From Sporobolomyces roseus (taxonomy: Eukaryota > Basidiomycota > Microbotryomycetes > Sporidiobolales > Sporidiobolaceae), in contig JADILM010000002.1 in NCBI GenBank assembly GCA_016617785.1, positions 620,001-684,000 of the forward strand: DNA of 64,000 bases. Reading direction: 5' to 3'. Positions 33,013-44,771 of the stretch are shown in pieces. Every line of letters starts with the position of its first letter. Positions within the stretch are counted from its first letter, which is position 1. Made by a program: the position numbers and the translations under genes. The notes under the pieces were generated by a model, which saw only the letters and a list, made by a program, of their open reading frames with translations, did no database searches and was not told the origin of the DNA.

Positions 33013-33589
33013 GACAGAAGGGGAGAAGGAGAAAGAAGGAGAGGTTGCGAAATTCCGAAAGGACTGGAGAGAGGCGAACGGGCGGAGAATGCCCTTCGAG
33101 GCGAAGTTTAGGCGAGGCAGGACTTATGTTGGGCACGTGTGCAGGTTGAGAACTGTGTCATTCAAGCAGAGAACGTAGTCAGATTCGGATAACTCGAGAA
33201 AGTTTGTTGAAGGAAGAAAGCGAATCTCCCAGAAAAGCTGAAAACAAAGGAACTCGGTGCTCCCCGATCGGTATGAACAATAGGCTACTGTATCTGGGAC
33301 CACCTCTAGCGAAATGGGGAGCAAGGAAGGTGGAACTCACTTTATTTCTTTGAACTTTGTGTTGTGTGAAAGAGGCTCTGCTGGGAAGGAAGTCGCTTCC
33401 GTAGCTGTGATGTGGCTTCTAGCTCGTCTTGAGAAGTAGCCGTGCTTGTAACTCGACAGTATTGGTAACGTAGTGGTTGGAGAAGGAACGAAAAGTTTCG
33501 AAGGAAGTTGACAGTTGACATTATTCAACTCACAAACACCCAGGCGATACTCTGACCCCAGATAAAGGAAGGAATTATCATCAGCGACT
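33013..33589. promoter_or_regulatory. Divergent upstream region of TRZ1 and RRP42
   Basis: 577 bp between two divergent start codons. Open frames here (33124-33324 and 33337-33600, both minus) are short and one overlaps the RRP42 start, so I take them as chance. Promoters for both genes are inferred; no specific element is recognised. Confidence 0.4.
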
Positions 33590-34764
33590 ATGGCAGCCAC
33601 TTTCTCGCTCTTCTCCCCTTCAGAATTATCCTATTCTTCAGTTCCACTCAGTTTCACTTCATCTCTCGCTCACCCTTCAGACGATCAACCTTTGAGACCA
33701 GATGGACGACTACCTCTACAGTACAGGGATATCACACTACAGACTGGAGTATCACAAGCTCAAGGGGCATTGGGAAGCGCTAGAGTGATGGTTGAAGATT
33801 CAGCTGGAACGGCGGGAGCAGGGAGCACAGAGATCTGGGCTGGAGTCAGAGGAGAAATAGAGAATGTAGTCGATGGTCACACTGGAGGTAGAATCGTGGT
33901 CGGACTCGAGTGGTAAGCCTCGAATTCAATCTTCCCATCCTTTCGTTCGATGCGAGTGCGGGCTATCGTTCATATGTGAGACGGGCACGAGCTAACCCTC
34001 GTTTGATTTTGTAGCGCACCTACTGCTTTACCTTCGATCAAACCCGAGATGCCGTTACATCTCGCTTCTCTCCTCACCTCCCTCTTTTCCGTCTCAGCTT
34101 TACCTCCCACTCTTCTGTCGCAACTCGCCGTGATTCCCGCGTCGAAAGCGTGGACTCTCTATCTCGACGTTCTCATCCTTTCATCAGTCGGAGGAAACCT
34201 CATCGACCTCTCGGTATTGGCAGCACGCTCGGCTCTTGCCAACGTTCGATTACCTCAAACTCGATCAATAGGTTTCGGAGATGATGACGAGACGGACGCG
34301 AAAGGAGAAGGTATGGGTACTGGTATGACCCAGGATGAAGGATTTTCGGGTCTAGTCAAAGGTGGGAAAGCCGGCAAGAAAGCGGTAGATTTCGAACTTG
34401 TTGATGGAGGAGAACGAGGCGTCCGCTTACGGAACTGGGAGGATTTACCCATAGCTATAACCTTCGATCTCGTACGTTCATCGACTCTGCCTGCATCAGA
34501 AGTCTGGTTTGCGGGGCTAACGAGCGTGATGAAATTTCCCAGATCAATCAACTACCTCATCTCGACTCGACTGCTCTAGAATCTTCAGCTTCTCCATCCT
34601 CACTCACCATCTCGACTATTCCATCAAGCGGCCTGATCTGTGGTCTAACACAGATGGGAGAGGGTGAAATGGAGTTCCAGCGGATAAAGCCTTTGATAGG
34701 CGAGGGACAGAGATTCGCAGGGGAGCTTGCGAAAGCTATGAACTTGAAATTGAAGGACGCATAG
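33590..34764 (+). CDS. RRP42: Exosome complex subunit RRP42 (RNase PH-like)
   Basis: Ring subunit of the RNA exosome (EXOSC7 type), catalytically inactive in eukaryotes. The ATG at 33590 gives an N-terminus with FSPSELSY, then PLRPDGRLPLQYRDITLQTG, the family's RxDGR signature. Next come GSTEIWAGVRGEIE, AWTLYLDVLILSSVGGNLID, the conserved LSVLAARSALANVRLP, a variable acidic loop, and after the last intron SLTISTIPSSGLICGLTQMG. Three exons: introns at about 33913-34014 and 34469-34541. The stop is the TAG at 34762-34764. About 310 residues, as expected. Confidence 0.88.
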
Positions 34765-35339
34765 CAGTAGCGGTATCCTAATACACTTCTCCGAAGCGAT
34801 TCAACTTTGGCCGGAGAGTTTGCTGAATCGTGTCTGCGAACGCATTAACTCCAATCTGCTTGGAGTTTATCGAGACGAGGCCTGGCACGAGAGTCTGCCG
34901 AGAAGGCGCTCTGGTCGATTCGATTGGGAACGAGAACGACTAGTTGCAAAAGAGCGGTATCTGTGTACAGAACAAACAGAACGAGACGGAACAAAAAAAA
35001 AAGGGGAAACAACGAGAACGAAACCCACACTCTACCAACACGCGGATATCGAGAGGAGATCCTGCCGACTCAATCTCCAGTAACTTCCTCTCATCTCGTA
35101 TTGACACCAAGCAAGCGATCGAATAACCCTTGAAGCGGTATCCTTTCACGATACGACGGGAGGCAATTGGAAGCCAGAATCCCCGTCTCCAGCTAGTTTC
35201 GAGTTATTGAACAAGGTGTCCTTGACGAGTGCGTTGATCAACCCATGAGTCGATGAAGTGGAGAGTTTGTTACTGTCAAGGGAGTGAGGGACCTAGTCAG
35301 AAATCGCTTTGTCGAGGCCAGGGAAACCTAGAATCTAGC
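34765..35339. other. Convergent 3' interval between RRP42 and CSN5
   Basis: 575 bp, long for a convergent interval in this window. It has an A10 run near 34992-35001 and T-rich stretches, but no open frame that resembles a protein. It probably holds 3' UTRs. Confidence 0.4.
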
Positions 35340-36850
35340 TCACGAATCCCTGACGACTTTACCGAGTTGACTCTCTTCAACATCTTGTTTCTTGCCGCCA
35401 TTCCCTGCTCCTCCCGGTACGCTCGTATCCATCGATTCATCCTGCTTGGCCTTTCCCTTTCCCTTGTCACCTCCTCCTGATTCGTTCATGTCCAAGATCG
35501 CTTGACGTGCTTGTACGATCAATGGAGAAAGTGCAGCGATACCGCATCGGTGTTGCGTTGAAGGAGTAGAACGAGAGAGTTTCGAAACCAAATCGACGAG
35601 TTGAGTGGTTTGATAAGCGCGATTCTATGGAGAGAAAGACGAAAGGAGTATTGTTTGTTATCAGTGAATCTCTCGAATGCGCAAGGGAGAGAGAAGGACA
35701 AGTGTTAGAGACGTACAGAGACGAGAGGTGATTGACTGAGGGTGAGAGTCCAATACTTGTTCCACAACAATTCCAACAAACCTTCGTCTCGAGATGACTT
35801 GAAGTGCGATACTTCGAGAGGATAGTAAGACGACGAGTGAACACCGAAATCTTCGATCTTGTCGAGCGGAATCGATTGGTACGAAGAAGAAGCGGCATTG
35901 GGAGGAGTGTAGTTCTGCGTGAATCGACATCATGAGAGAACATTCAGTGTCGTGGTATCCGTAGCCGATTGAGATCAGAGAACGTACATCGGGATACGTG
36001 CGGAAAGCTCCAATCTCTACGCGACCAGCTGAGACAGTGCGATTCGGGTCAATCTACCCCGGAAACAGGGAGGTTAGTTGAGTAAAACGATCGGCGTGGG
36101 AGTTACTAGGCGATGCCAGGCTTACGACTACGGCCAAAAATGGATCTTGGAATTGTTGATTCGTCTTTTGGGTCATGACGTCGATTCCAGACAACCAGCA
36201 ACCGTAGCCTGGATGAGAGTGATACCATCCGACGATGTTCTCGGGTCGACCGATCTGTTTCGGGGCAGGATCGATTCAAGACTCGTTAGTTTCCTCTCGA
36301 AATTGAGAACCAAGAACGAGGAGTGAAAGTCGACGTACAGCAGGACTTGATTCAATGTATTGAATCATGAACTCGTTTGCTTCGTTCGCAGCGTTTACTC
36401 GAGTTTCGGTTCCTACTACGGGAAGTGCGAATGCGTCCATTACGACGAAAGTATCTCCCTCGAGTTTACCTTGCATCAATCCCATGATTTCATACTGACC
36501 TCCAGATCTCGCGTGCATGACCTAGAAAAGTACTCGATCGTCACCACATGCGCTGAAGGTACAGATGTCAGAGGATGGGAACTTACCATCTTTATAAGTG
36601 CGACTGCCGAAATTCTTACTTTCTTGAAGTGATGAGGATCAGTCTTCCATGGTCTCTGTTTGAGTATATCTTGTTGCTGTTGTTTGTCGTACTTGAAGAT
36701 GTCGTCAACCTGTAGCAGTTCGAGAGAGAGAGAGAGAGAGAGAGAGCTGTGAGTAAGGTGAATTGAATGATCCAATCCAGAGAATGGACTGACTGATTCT
36801 ATGTTGTTGTTGAGTTCAAAGGTCTTGTGTGCTACTGCTTGTGGATCCAT
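35340..36850 (-). CDS. CSN5: COP9 signalosome subunit 5, JAMM deneddylase
   Basis: Metalloprotease that removes Nedd8/Rub1 from cullins. The start at 36850 gives [20 protein letters not shown], then [20 protein letters not shown] and [20 protein letters not shown] (MPN domain start). The catalytic JAMM motif is complete: [17 protein letters not shown], with both His and the Asp, read near 36180-36230. The stretch [20 protein letters not shown] and a family C-terminus with [15 protein letters not shown] follow, then a variable tail ending at 35340. There are about six introns, the first containing the GA microsatellite at 36722-36749. The presence of CSN5 implies cullin-RING regulation by neddylation. 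Confidence 0.95.
36722..36749 (+). repeat. GA dinucleotide microsatellite in a CSN5 intron
   Basis: A run of about thirteen GA units within an intron of the minus-strand CSN5 gene, where it reads as a CT polypyrimidine tract. Confidence 0.9.
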
Positions 36851-36972
36851 TGTGCACTCTTTCACTCCGAGAGTGAGAGGTAGGAAGAGAAAGATGAAAG
36901 TTCAAAGTGGAGCAGCGATCGCGACTCCTCTCCCTCTCCCTCTCTTCTACCACTCTCACTACTTCAAGAAGC

Positions 36973-38338
36973 ATGTCATTCCCTACAAATACTCTACCAG
37001 AAGAGTTTCAGCAAGAGCACGGCTCGACAGATCTCGCTAGTTCTAAAGATGATCCCTCTACCTCTCTGAATCAAGACGAAGACTTGGATCTTAATAGGGC
37101 ATCACACAGAGTGTGGTTATGCAAGGTACCTAGATTCTTGATGGACAAATGGAATCAAGAATCACAACAAGGTGCTATTCTCGGGAGAGTTCGAGTTTAT
37201 GATGAGTGAGTCCTTGTCTTTATTCACTGCATATCCTCCCTGATTAACCGTTCCCCTTCCACTGTAGGAAGGATGAGAAAGGCAACCCGAAGATCGCTGT
37301 ACTCCTCAACGAACCCACGACTTCATCGGAATCGAAAGGGAAACGACCAGCGGTAGACGATGGAGTACCAACAGAGTACCGCTTGACGATGCAGAATACG
37401 GCATCAAAGAATATGTATGTCTTCGGAGAGAAGATCGAAGATGATGAAGAGACAGGAGAGGAAGGAGCGAGGAAGAAACGTCGTAAATTCAACTCTCCCC
37501 GACTTCTCGAGATTCCTCTTTACTCACCGCTCTCAAACGTATTCCGATCGATGAGCAGGAGTCACATCAATGTTAGGGACAGTACACCATGAATGCTCCC
37601 TCACCCCTTCACTATCCTCGAAAGATGCCGCCGCTTCCTACGCTCGCATCCTTCGGGAACGACAACGCAAAGCTTCGGAACCCAAGCGAACACTCAAGAT
37701 GCTCGACGTCGATCAAGCGACTGCGAACCGTCTCGCTAGTGGAATGGGAATGGGTGGAGTCAAGGCTCGAGTTTCGACTTTTGCGGTTCGTCTCTCGCAA
37801 TTAGCTTGAGAGGGTGTTTGATGGACCCCAATCTCGATCAAAACAGAGCTTAATCAAATCTTGTGATTCTCAGAATACGTCAGCGTCTGGCTCAACACCG
37901 ACTGCACAAGCGCGATTCTCTCGCATGCCTCACAACGAACTGCTCGACCTCCTCATTTCTCAATTCTCTCTCGCACCTTACTGGTCGCTCAAATCTCTCA
38001 ACGAACACGTCAAGCAGCCACAGACCTATCTCAAACAAACTCTCGCAGAGATCGCAAACTTGGTCAGAAATGGTCCTTACGCTGGAATGTGGGCACTCAA
38101 GCAGGAGTTCAAGCAAGGTTCGAACGAGGATGCTTCGAATAGATCCGGGACGAGTGGGAATGGAGCAGGTTCAGTAAAGAAGGAGGAGGAGGGAGGAGTA
38201 GGTGGTCAAGGAGAAAGTGGAGGATTCAGAGTAAAGAGTGAAGAAGGGTTAGATCCTTCAGGTGTACTGAACGAGGACATCGACGCTGAAGACGATGAGG
38301 ATGACGAGGAAGAGGACGGAATGGAGTTCGTGTCTTGA
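36973..38338 (+). CDS. TFG2: Transcription initiation factor TFIIF beta subunit
   Basis: RAP30 orthologue that bridges RNA polymerase II and promoter complexes. The ATG at 36973 begins MSFPTNTLPEEF; then VWLCKVPRFLMDKWNQES opens the TFIIF-beta dimerisation barrel, and YRLTMQNTASKNMYVFGE follows. GTVHHECSLTP is the family's HEC signature. After an intron the C-terminal winged helix appears: RMPHNELLDLLISQFSLAPY and LNEHVKQPQTYLKQTLAEIA. The C-terminus is acidic, rich in Glu and Asp. The exon junction near 37550 (before the HEC motif) is not fully resolved by eye. It is divergent to CSN5, with 122 bp between starts. Confidence 0.9.
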
Positions 38339-38868
38339 TGTGTCTTGATTCTTGAAGTTTGTTGTCGAAATTAGAAAAACTACTGCCGTTTGCACTGGCA
38401 AAAATGGCCCCGCCTCACAAGGAGTCGCGATTGTCATCCCTTGAGAGTACGAGACTGTGAAAGAAACACTTTTACGATTGTTCGAATTGCTTGCGACGAT
38501 TCTCAAAGTTTCATCTCTCCCTTGATCCTTCACCACTCCGATCGATCGAGCTCTCCGAGGCTTACAACGGGTCGAGACATAGTATAACGGTCTCCTCAAG
38601 TCTGCCCTCGTCGAGTCGGATCGCTTTCTACTTCTCATCAAACATTGCACTCTACTCGCTCCCAACAATCGCTGTTACTGATCAAACGCACTCACAAGTC
38701 AGGGAAGACTATCAGACTGAAGCTAGCAGCTGTTCAGGTCGCCCGCAAGTGAGTCCATCGCTTCTCTTCATCTCTCCTGAATCTCCACTCAAGTTCAGTC
38801 AGTCTCTGACCCACGCTTTCCTCGCTGTCCAGAAACTCTACCGCTCTCTCGATTTCTCCTTCTGAACC
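38339..38868. other. Interval upstream of the F-box gene, unresolved
   Basis: 530 bp between the TFG2 stop and the next start. It may be 3' UTR plus promoter. Short stretches look coding by composition (for example YNGLLKSALVESDRFLLLIK in frame at 38582-38641, and another stretch to a GTGAGT donor-like site near 38749), but I could not join them into a gene with a start and consistent splice phases. Confidence 0.35.
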
Positions 38869-40073
38869 ATGTTGAGACTCCAAGACCTCCCTATCGACGT
38901 TCTACACCGCATCATCAACTACACAGTCCCTGGACCAACTAGGCCTGAACGACGTTATTCGGCTCTCCTTTCTTCCGCTCTCCTTTCGAAAGCGTTCGCT
39001 CGAGCTTCACAGATCGCACTCCTCGAGCATATCTTCCTCGACGGTCACCTCAACATGATTGAACTGCTCGAGGTCATGACAACTACCTCCGCCAGGGCGA
39101 TTTGCCATTCTTCGTGCATCAGTTTGAGGTTGTATTGTCAGACGTTGAACGACAAGGAGAGTATTTGGAACTCGGAGGAGATTCTCAAGCGGTTGCCGGG
39201 CGTGAGGGCAGTTTGCTTTGGACAAGTTACAGCAAATTTAACCTCCCTCTCGATTGCAACGAGTGAGTCCGCCTCTCCTACCAAGCAAGGTGAGACTGAA
39301 CCATCGCACGACCAGATCTCACCAAATTGAACCTGTTCAAAGTTGAATTGATGATCGACGGACCGACTCAATACGGCCTCTTCAAGGCTTACCTTCCCTC
39401 CCTATCTCAACTCAGCCTCAATCGCGTATCACTCTACACCTCCCTCCGACGTGACAAAGCGGAACCCCTCAGTTTCTTCCTCAATCCCCAGTCCCTCCCT
39501 GCCCTCTCTCACCTCTCCCTAACCTACGACGAAGCCGACAATTCTTCTTGCCCAACCTTCCTCGGCCTTTGTACTCAGCTTTCGCATCTTCGCATTCGTC
39601 GTGTCGTCGGATTCAGTCCTCTACCTCGACTCGAATTCGCACAATTGTCTTCTTCCAAAAAGATAGCTCATCTATCCGTGGACCTACGAGAAATGGAGGA
39701 TCTCGACTTGCTTATCAGTCGTCCCCTACCCGAATCGCTTCACTCCCTTCAGATTACGAAACTCAAGACCATGGACATGGAAAGGAGGTTGTTGAGTTCT
39801 ACCGCTTCCTTCGGCGGCAACTTCAGATATCTCGTTCTTGACAGTCTCGGTGGAAAGGTCAGCGAAGGGAACGGCACCGAGGGAAATAGGAAAGGGAATC
39901 AGCTCATTCGCCGTGTCAACGTTGGGGAGGCTTCGAAATGGGGTATCAAAGTTCTCGAAGTCGACAGTGAACGGGAGTGCACTGACGGGGAAACGTGGTT
40001 TGAGTATACCGCCGCCGTTGATTGTCTCGCAAAGTCACAGGAGGAAGAGCAGGTCGATGAATCGAAGGAGTAG
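38869..40073 (+). CDS. F-box/leucine-rich-repeat-like protein
   Basis: The ATG at 38869 opens MLRLQDLPIDVLHRIINYTV, which resembles the first helix of an F-box (LP-x-DVL-x-x-I). A single short intron lies at about 39262-39316. The remainder has leucine-rich periodicity: NLTSLSIATNLTKLNLFKVE, LPSLSQLSLNRVSL, LPALSHLSLTYDEA, CTQLSHLRIRRVVG, HLSVDLREMEDLDLL and SLHSLQITKLKTM. This suggests a substrate adaptor of an SCF ubiquitin ligase, which would be regulated by CSN5, but the F-box call rests on a short motif. No specific orthologue is recognised. Confidence 0.7.
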
Positions 40074-40306
40074 AACTTGAAGTTGAAACGTTTTTGAGTG
40101 AATTTACGCTTTTGTTTTCGTTCCTACTTCGACGTGCTCAAACCATCTTTAGTGTTTGTTGAAGTCATCAGCGTCGTGTCGTTTATCTATGAATGCGAGA
40201 GGGAGAAGGGTTGAGTTGCTCGAATTAACCTTCGAATTCGGGCGAGAGAGGGGAGATTTTCTCTTTCCACCCAAACACCTTTCACTCCTCTCCACGTCGG
40301 ATCGAG

Positions 40307-42923
40307 ATGGGCACTCCTACACCGACTTCGATAGTGATCCCTGCCTCGCCTCTCGATGCACAACTCCTCTCGGCTTCGACAGCGTTTCTGTTACCCTCGA
40401 ACCACTCTCAATCATCTCACAAGGCTCCCGGATCGATGAGGACACCACAAGTGCAACATTTTATCACAAAGCGACAATTTGAGCAATGGAAGGGATCGCA
40501 TCCAGGCGAATCTTCCTCATTGAGACCGCCTCAAGGGAGCGAAGGTATTGATAAATTGACACTCAAAGGTTACAGGTGAGTCATTCTGTTCGGGTTGCTG
40601 AACCACTACACCACCAAGCAACGGGGGGGCTTATCGGGAGGAATTTAGATCTGGAGCTCTGAAAATTGGGATCCGCTGTTTCCGCAACTTTCCCTTTCTG
40701 CTCTCTCTGGACTATCGACTACTTCGGAACTCGAGTAGCGTGATCAGGAGATGAGCTGTCGAGTAGAGGGACAAGATAAGGCAAAGGGAATTAGAATCGA
40801 CTTTCCGACCCTTTCCGACCTTTTTCGTGGGGAAAGGCAAAGGCAAAGGAGGAAAGAAGAGAGAGACAAGGGCAATGATACTCGAAACTGGCAGAGTCAA
40901 GACTGACAAAGTATCGTACCGAGAAACAGGGCGCCTCAACATCCGACATCGCACCTCCTTCAATCGATTCCACCTCGTTCAGCTTCTCGTTCTTCTCGAT
41001 CCAACATCCTCTCTTACACTCTACACCTCGCTACATCGTCTCGACTATCGTCCTACTCCTCCACGAATGGAACTCGTACCTTGCTTCACTGGGCAGAGGC
41101 AGAACAGAACGCTCAAGAAACTGAGTATGAGAACGTCAAAATCGATTCGGAATGGTTCGAAACTGAACAGAAGACTCAAGGGCTGTGGAAACTCGGGATT
41201 AACCTACTCCAGTCGAGTCGTCGAGAAGGTCCTCTACCACCTTCAGTCGAACGGAGGGTCGTTTTAGGATCTCTAACGGAGGAACTCCTCGTTTCGCCAA
41301 CGGGAGATCGAGCAATGTCAAAAATCGACGAAGAGTCGGTACATCCTTCGGGCGATGCAGAAGAGCTCGTTGTTCTTCGACCACTCACCTCGCCAGATAC
41401 CACGACCCTTTACCTCTCGACTTCCGCTCACGCTGCCAATTCTCGATCCCCTCGAGACCGATCTCACTCTGTCGCCCAATCCCTTATCGACATGAAATTC
41501 GGGGGCAAACCTTCCGACCTCGAAACTCCTCCTCTTTCCATTCCCGAGAAACCGCTCGACGTCGAAACATCCTCTACGGCACCAGGAGGATCAGTTTTCG
41601 GCGACTCGTCTCAAACTCCCGCAGCCTCGACCTCTGAGCTCACCGCTACTCCACACATGGACTATCGTATCGTCCTCTCGCAATCTATGCGCACTCGCGC
41701 CAAATCCATCTTTGCAACTTCTCCGCTACCTGCCCTCACTACTTCCTTCTGCCGTCGACACCGAGTCGCTGCCTGCACCGTCTGCACGACTTTGGTCACC
41801 GAATCATCCGAACGAGTTTCCGATCACGCGCAACATCGCCGACGCAACATTCCTGGAGCAGGACTTCGCTCGACTGTTTCAGACGGAGGCGAAGGAGGAA
41901 CGAAGAAGGCTTTGGTTTCCATCGTACCGACGTTCCTCAAGTTGTCAGCAGATCTCATGGCCGACTCGAGAGATGCAACACGGGCCGGGCTTGAATCCAA
42001 GGAAGTGGAATCGTCAGAGAAAGGCAAGGGCAAGGAGATGGAACTCGCTGTCGAAATTCACGTCACTTCGATTTGGTACAACCTCTTGACTTCGCTGCTC
42101 ACTCAAGCATGTCTCGAGGGATACCTTGTCGACGGGTGGACTGGGACGGAAGGGATCGAGACTTTGTTTGGAGTGGGATGTGGAGTTTGGGAAGGAAGAG
42201 GTTGGAGTATGGCAGCGAGGGCAACTGCAAGTGCCGCTGTTTCTTCGAAGAAGAATTCAACTACGGCGAGAGAGGGAACAGGGAACGGTGGATCGCAAGA
42301 AAACGGCTTGGACTTCGATGAGGATGATGAAGAGGATGAGGAGAGCGAGGAGGAAATCAAGGCAAGGGAGCAAGAGAAGCAGACGACGGAACTCGTAGAT
42401 GCTGCTCATACGCTCTTCGGATCGAGAAATGTCGCACAAGCCGATTACGAGAGGTGCATGAGGGATCGAATTCACGAGGTACGCAGTTCTTTGCTTCTCT
42501 CGTTCTCTTGCGGTCAGACTTTGCTGAGAAGCTTTCTCATTTCATCAGTTCCTCAACGTACCTCGAGATAAGAGTCTCATTCAACACCTCACCTCGCTTA
42601 ATATGAAGTATCCGCTTTCAATGTTCGAAGACGAAATGGTTGATTTCCTCGAAGCATCAGTCCGACTGCTCGGCAAGCCTACTCTCGCTAAGGTAATTTC
42701 TTCCACCTCTCAACGTCTCTCGCGGACCATAACTGACTGTTTATCTTTCTTTCTATTCTCGCAGACTGGGAACGAATCAATCACATCGCAAGTCAACCCA
42801 GATCAATTTGCGCTCGTTCAATATTTCTCCCAATCTAGTACAGCAGCGGAGGACACGCGACGGGATAGCTCTATCCCAGCGGATGATAACGGGAAAGGTG
42901 GAAAGCGAAGACGGATAGATTGA
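40307..42923 (+). CDS. Unrecognised acidic protein with long first intron
   Basis: No family recognised. Exon 1 (ATG at 40307) ends at a GTGAGT donor at 40576. A consistent-phase acceptor is at 40929, giving a 354 nt intron, long for this genome. Exon 2 runs to about 42478 and carries a Ser/Pro-rich middle part, NILSYTLHLATSSRLSS, EIHVTSIWYNLLTSLLTQAC, a long acidic tract and ELVDAAHTLFGSRNVAQADY. Two more exons follow, with LTSLNMKYPLSMFEDEMVDF and a C-terminal basic GGKRRRID, a possible nuclear signal. The predicted protein is about 700 residues. The acidic tract and basic tail hint at a nuclear role; this is inference only. Confidence 0.65.
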
Positions 42924-42995
42924 GATAAGCATTCAATGTAATTCCCTTCCTCGATACATACATACACCGTTGTCGTTTCAATAGATTCTGTATTG

Positions 42996-44531
42996 CTAAA
43001 ATTTGATACGTTCTTCTGATGAAAGCTCGAGCGTCTCGAGCGATTCAGGATAAACGAATTCTCCTTGTTTCCGGATTTCGTCGAATGCCTGGAGCGACGA
43101 AAGGCTATGTCAGTGTCAATTGAAAACTCGGATGAGAGCTTGACTCGCCTCCATCATCAGTACCGACTCGCATAACGGCATTCTTTCCGACTCGAGCTTG
43201 CCATCTCGTAAACATCGAGCTACCTCATCTGCTTCCCACGCGAACCCGAGAATGTTGCCTGAGCAGTATTGAGATGTCAGTATATCAATCTTTGTATCGA
43301 CAAGCGGAAGAATATTCACCAGGACGAGGTTCGAAGTTGAAGCTTTCAGAGCGAGTCGGCTCCTTGGTTCCCTCTGCGAACTCTTCCGGCGAGTTCCACG
43401 CCTTATACATGAAGCTCTTGGGTCGAAACGTTGGCCTTGAGGGGTAAGTAGTCAGCGAAAGGCACGAAGACGATGAGACCACGCAAAACTCACCATTGCG
43501 TCTCAAGGTATCCATGGGAACCAGTAACGATCAGGACTCGAGAGTGAGCTGATTGTCGATCTTGCGCCGCCGTCAGGGTTCCATGTACGATCCTACCATC
43601 CACCTCGTACTGAATGACTGCGATACTACTCGCGTCGACTCCAGTCCTACAAACTCGAATCCACATGGAGCAAAGCGTCAGATCAATGAAGGATTACCGG
43701 CATTCAATGCGAACGGTGTAGAGGCAGTGGGAACAGAACAGACGTTGTTTTGGTCATCGAAGCTGAGATTTTGAGAGGTGAAAGGCGATCATGAGTGACT
43801 TTCGAGGGAGGACCTAAAGCCAAACACAGCTGCGTCCAGGGGTAAGGTCCAAGATCTAACAGGGCTCCTCCAGCGAGTTCAGGATTGACGAGACGATGAG
43901 CAGGATCACGTTTCGCCGTTTCTCCAAAATCGACGCATAGTTCTGCTGATGCCGATCGTATCTCCCCGAGGACACCACTCTTGAGCACTTCTTGCAGCTT
44001 GTAAGAGTAAGGTTGGAACCTTGTCCAAACGGCTTCCATCAGGAAAACTTGCTTTTTTCTTGCGAGATCGACGAGAGTCTGACTCTGCATGGCATTGACA
44101 GTCATGGGTTTCTCGACGAGGACGTTCTTTCCAGCGGTGAGAGCTTCGAACACATTTCGATAGTGTTCACTGTGAGGAGTACCGACGTAAACGGCGTCGA
44201 CGTTCTGTGAAGGAGTGAAAGAACCATCAGGATGCACATTGTGACTGCAGCTCGTGGAAGGCATCGAGGTAAACAGAAAGTGCAATAAACTCACTTGGTC
44301 GTTGTAAAGATCCTGGTAGCTCCCGTAGGTCTTGACTTCTTCGTCTCCGATTTCGAGTTTCGACACGAAATCTTCAGCGTTTTCCTTTGATCTCGATGCG
44401 ACAGCTACAATCTTGTGTTGAACATCCTCGACTCCTCTCGTCTTGGGATGGACGAGTAAATCGGTCGAGAATTGAGTTGAAATCCAACCTGTCGCACAGA
44501 TTCCCCATCGACAAGTGAAGGGAGAGGTCAT
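42996..44531 (-). CDS. Gfo/Idh/MocA oxidoreductase, dihydrodiol dehydrogenase-like
   Basis: NAD(P)-dependent dehydrogenase related to trans-1,2-dihydrobenzene-1,2-diol / D-xylose dehydrogenases. The ATG at 44531 gives MTSPFTCRWGICATGWISTQ, with the Rossmann GxxxTG loop. DAVYVGTPHSEHYRNVFEAL, the family signature VLVEKPMTVNAMQ, LMEAVWTRFQPY and GGALLDLGPYPWTQLCLALG follow, then TGVDASSIAVIQYEVDGRIV and a C-terminal FDEIRKQGEFVYPESLE ending at a TAG at 42998-42996. Five or so introns. The intron at 43743-43647 has an atypical GTCTGT donor and is almost all antisense-homologous to the neighbouring Zn2Cys6 gene (see findings). It is divergent to that gene, with 240 bp between starts. Confidence 0.87.
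43654..43740 (+). pseudogene. 87 bp fragment of a Zn2Cys6 regulator paralogue inside an intron
   Basis: On the plus strand this stretch aligns without gaps to 45317-45403, coding sequence of the Zn2Cys6 gene: 71 of 87 bases match. In the shared frame both encode SNPHGAKRQINEGLP. Over those 15 codons all six base changes are silent, including an AGA/CGT arginine pair; later codons diverge. It lies within the 97 nt intron 43647-43743 of the minus-strand dehydrogenase gene. Flanking sequence on either side shows no further similarity. Confidence 0.8.
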
Positions 44532-44771
44532 GAGGTCGACTTGTTCGTTGCGGTGATGCGTCGAAGTTGACAGTTGATACTGTAGTAGGAGAGGAAAGGG
44601 AAGAGAACAAGAAAGGAAAAGGAAACCAACTCGTCATCGCGAAAGTTACTTTGAGAATTTGACTTTATTGATTTATTGCGATGGGACCCTTAGAACTCTG
44701 AATTCCACTACTCGCTTTCCTCCCCTACTCAACACTAGCTTTGGGCTGAACATCAATTAAGAAGAGGTGGG

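Noticed and set aside
33337..33600. 87-codon minus-strand open frame overlapping the RRP42 start
   Set aside because: It overlaps a certain gene on the other strand and resembles no protein; treated as chance.
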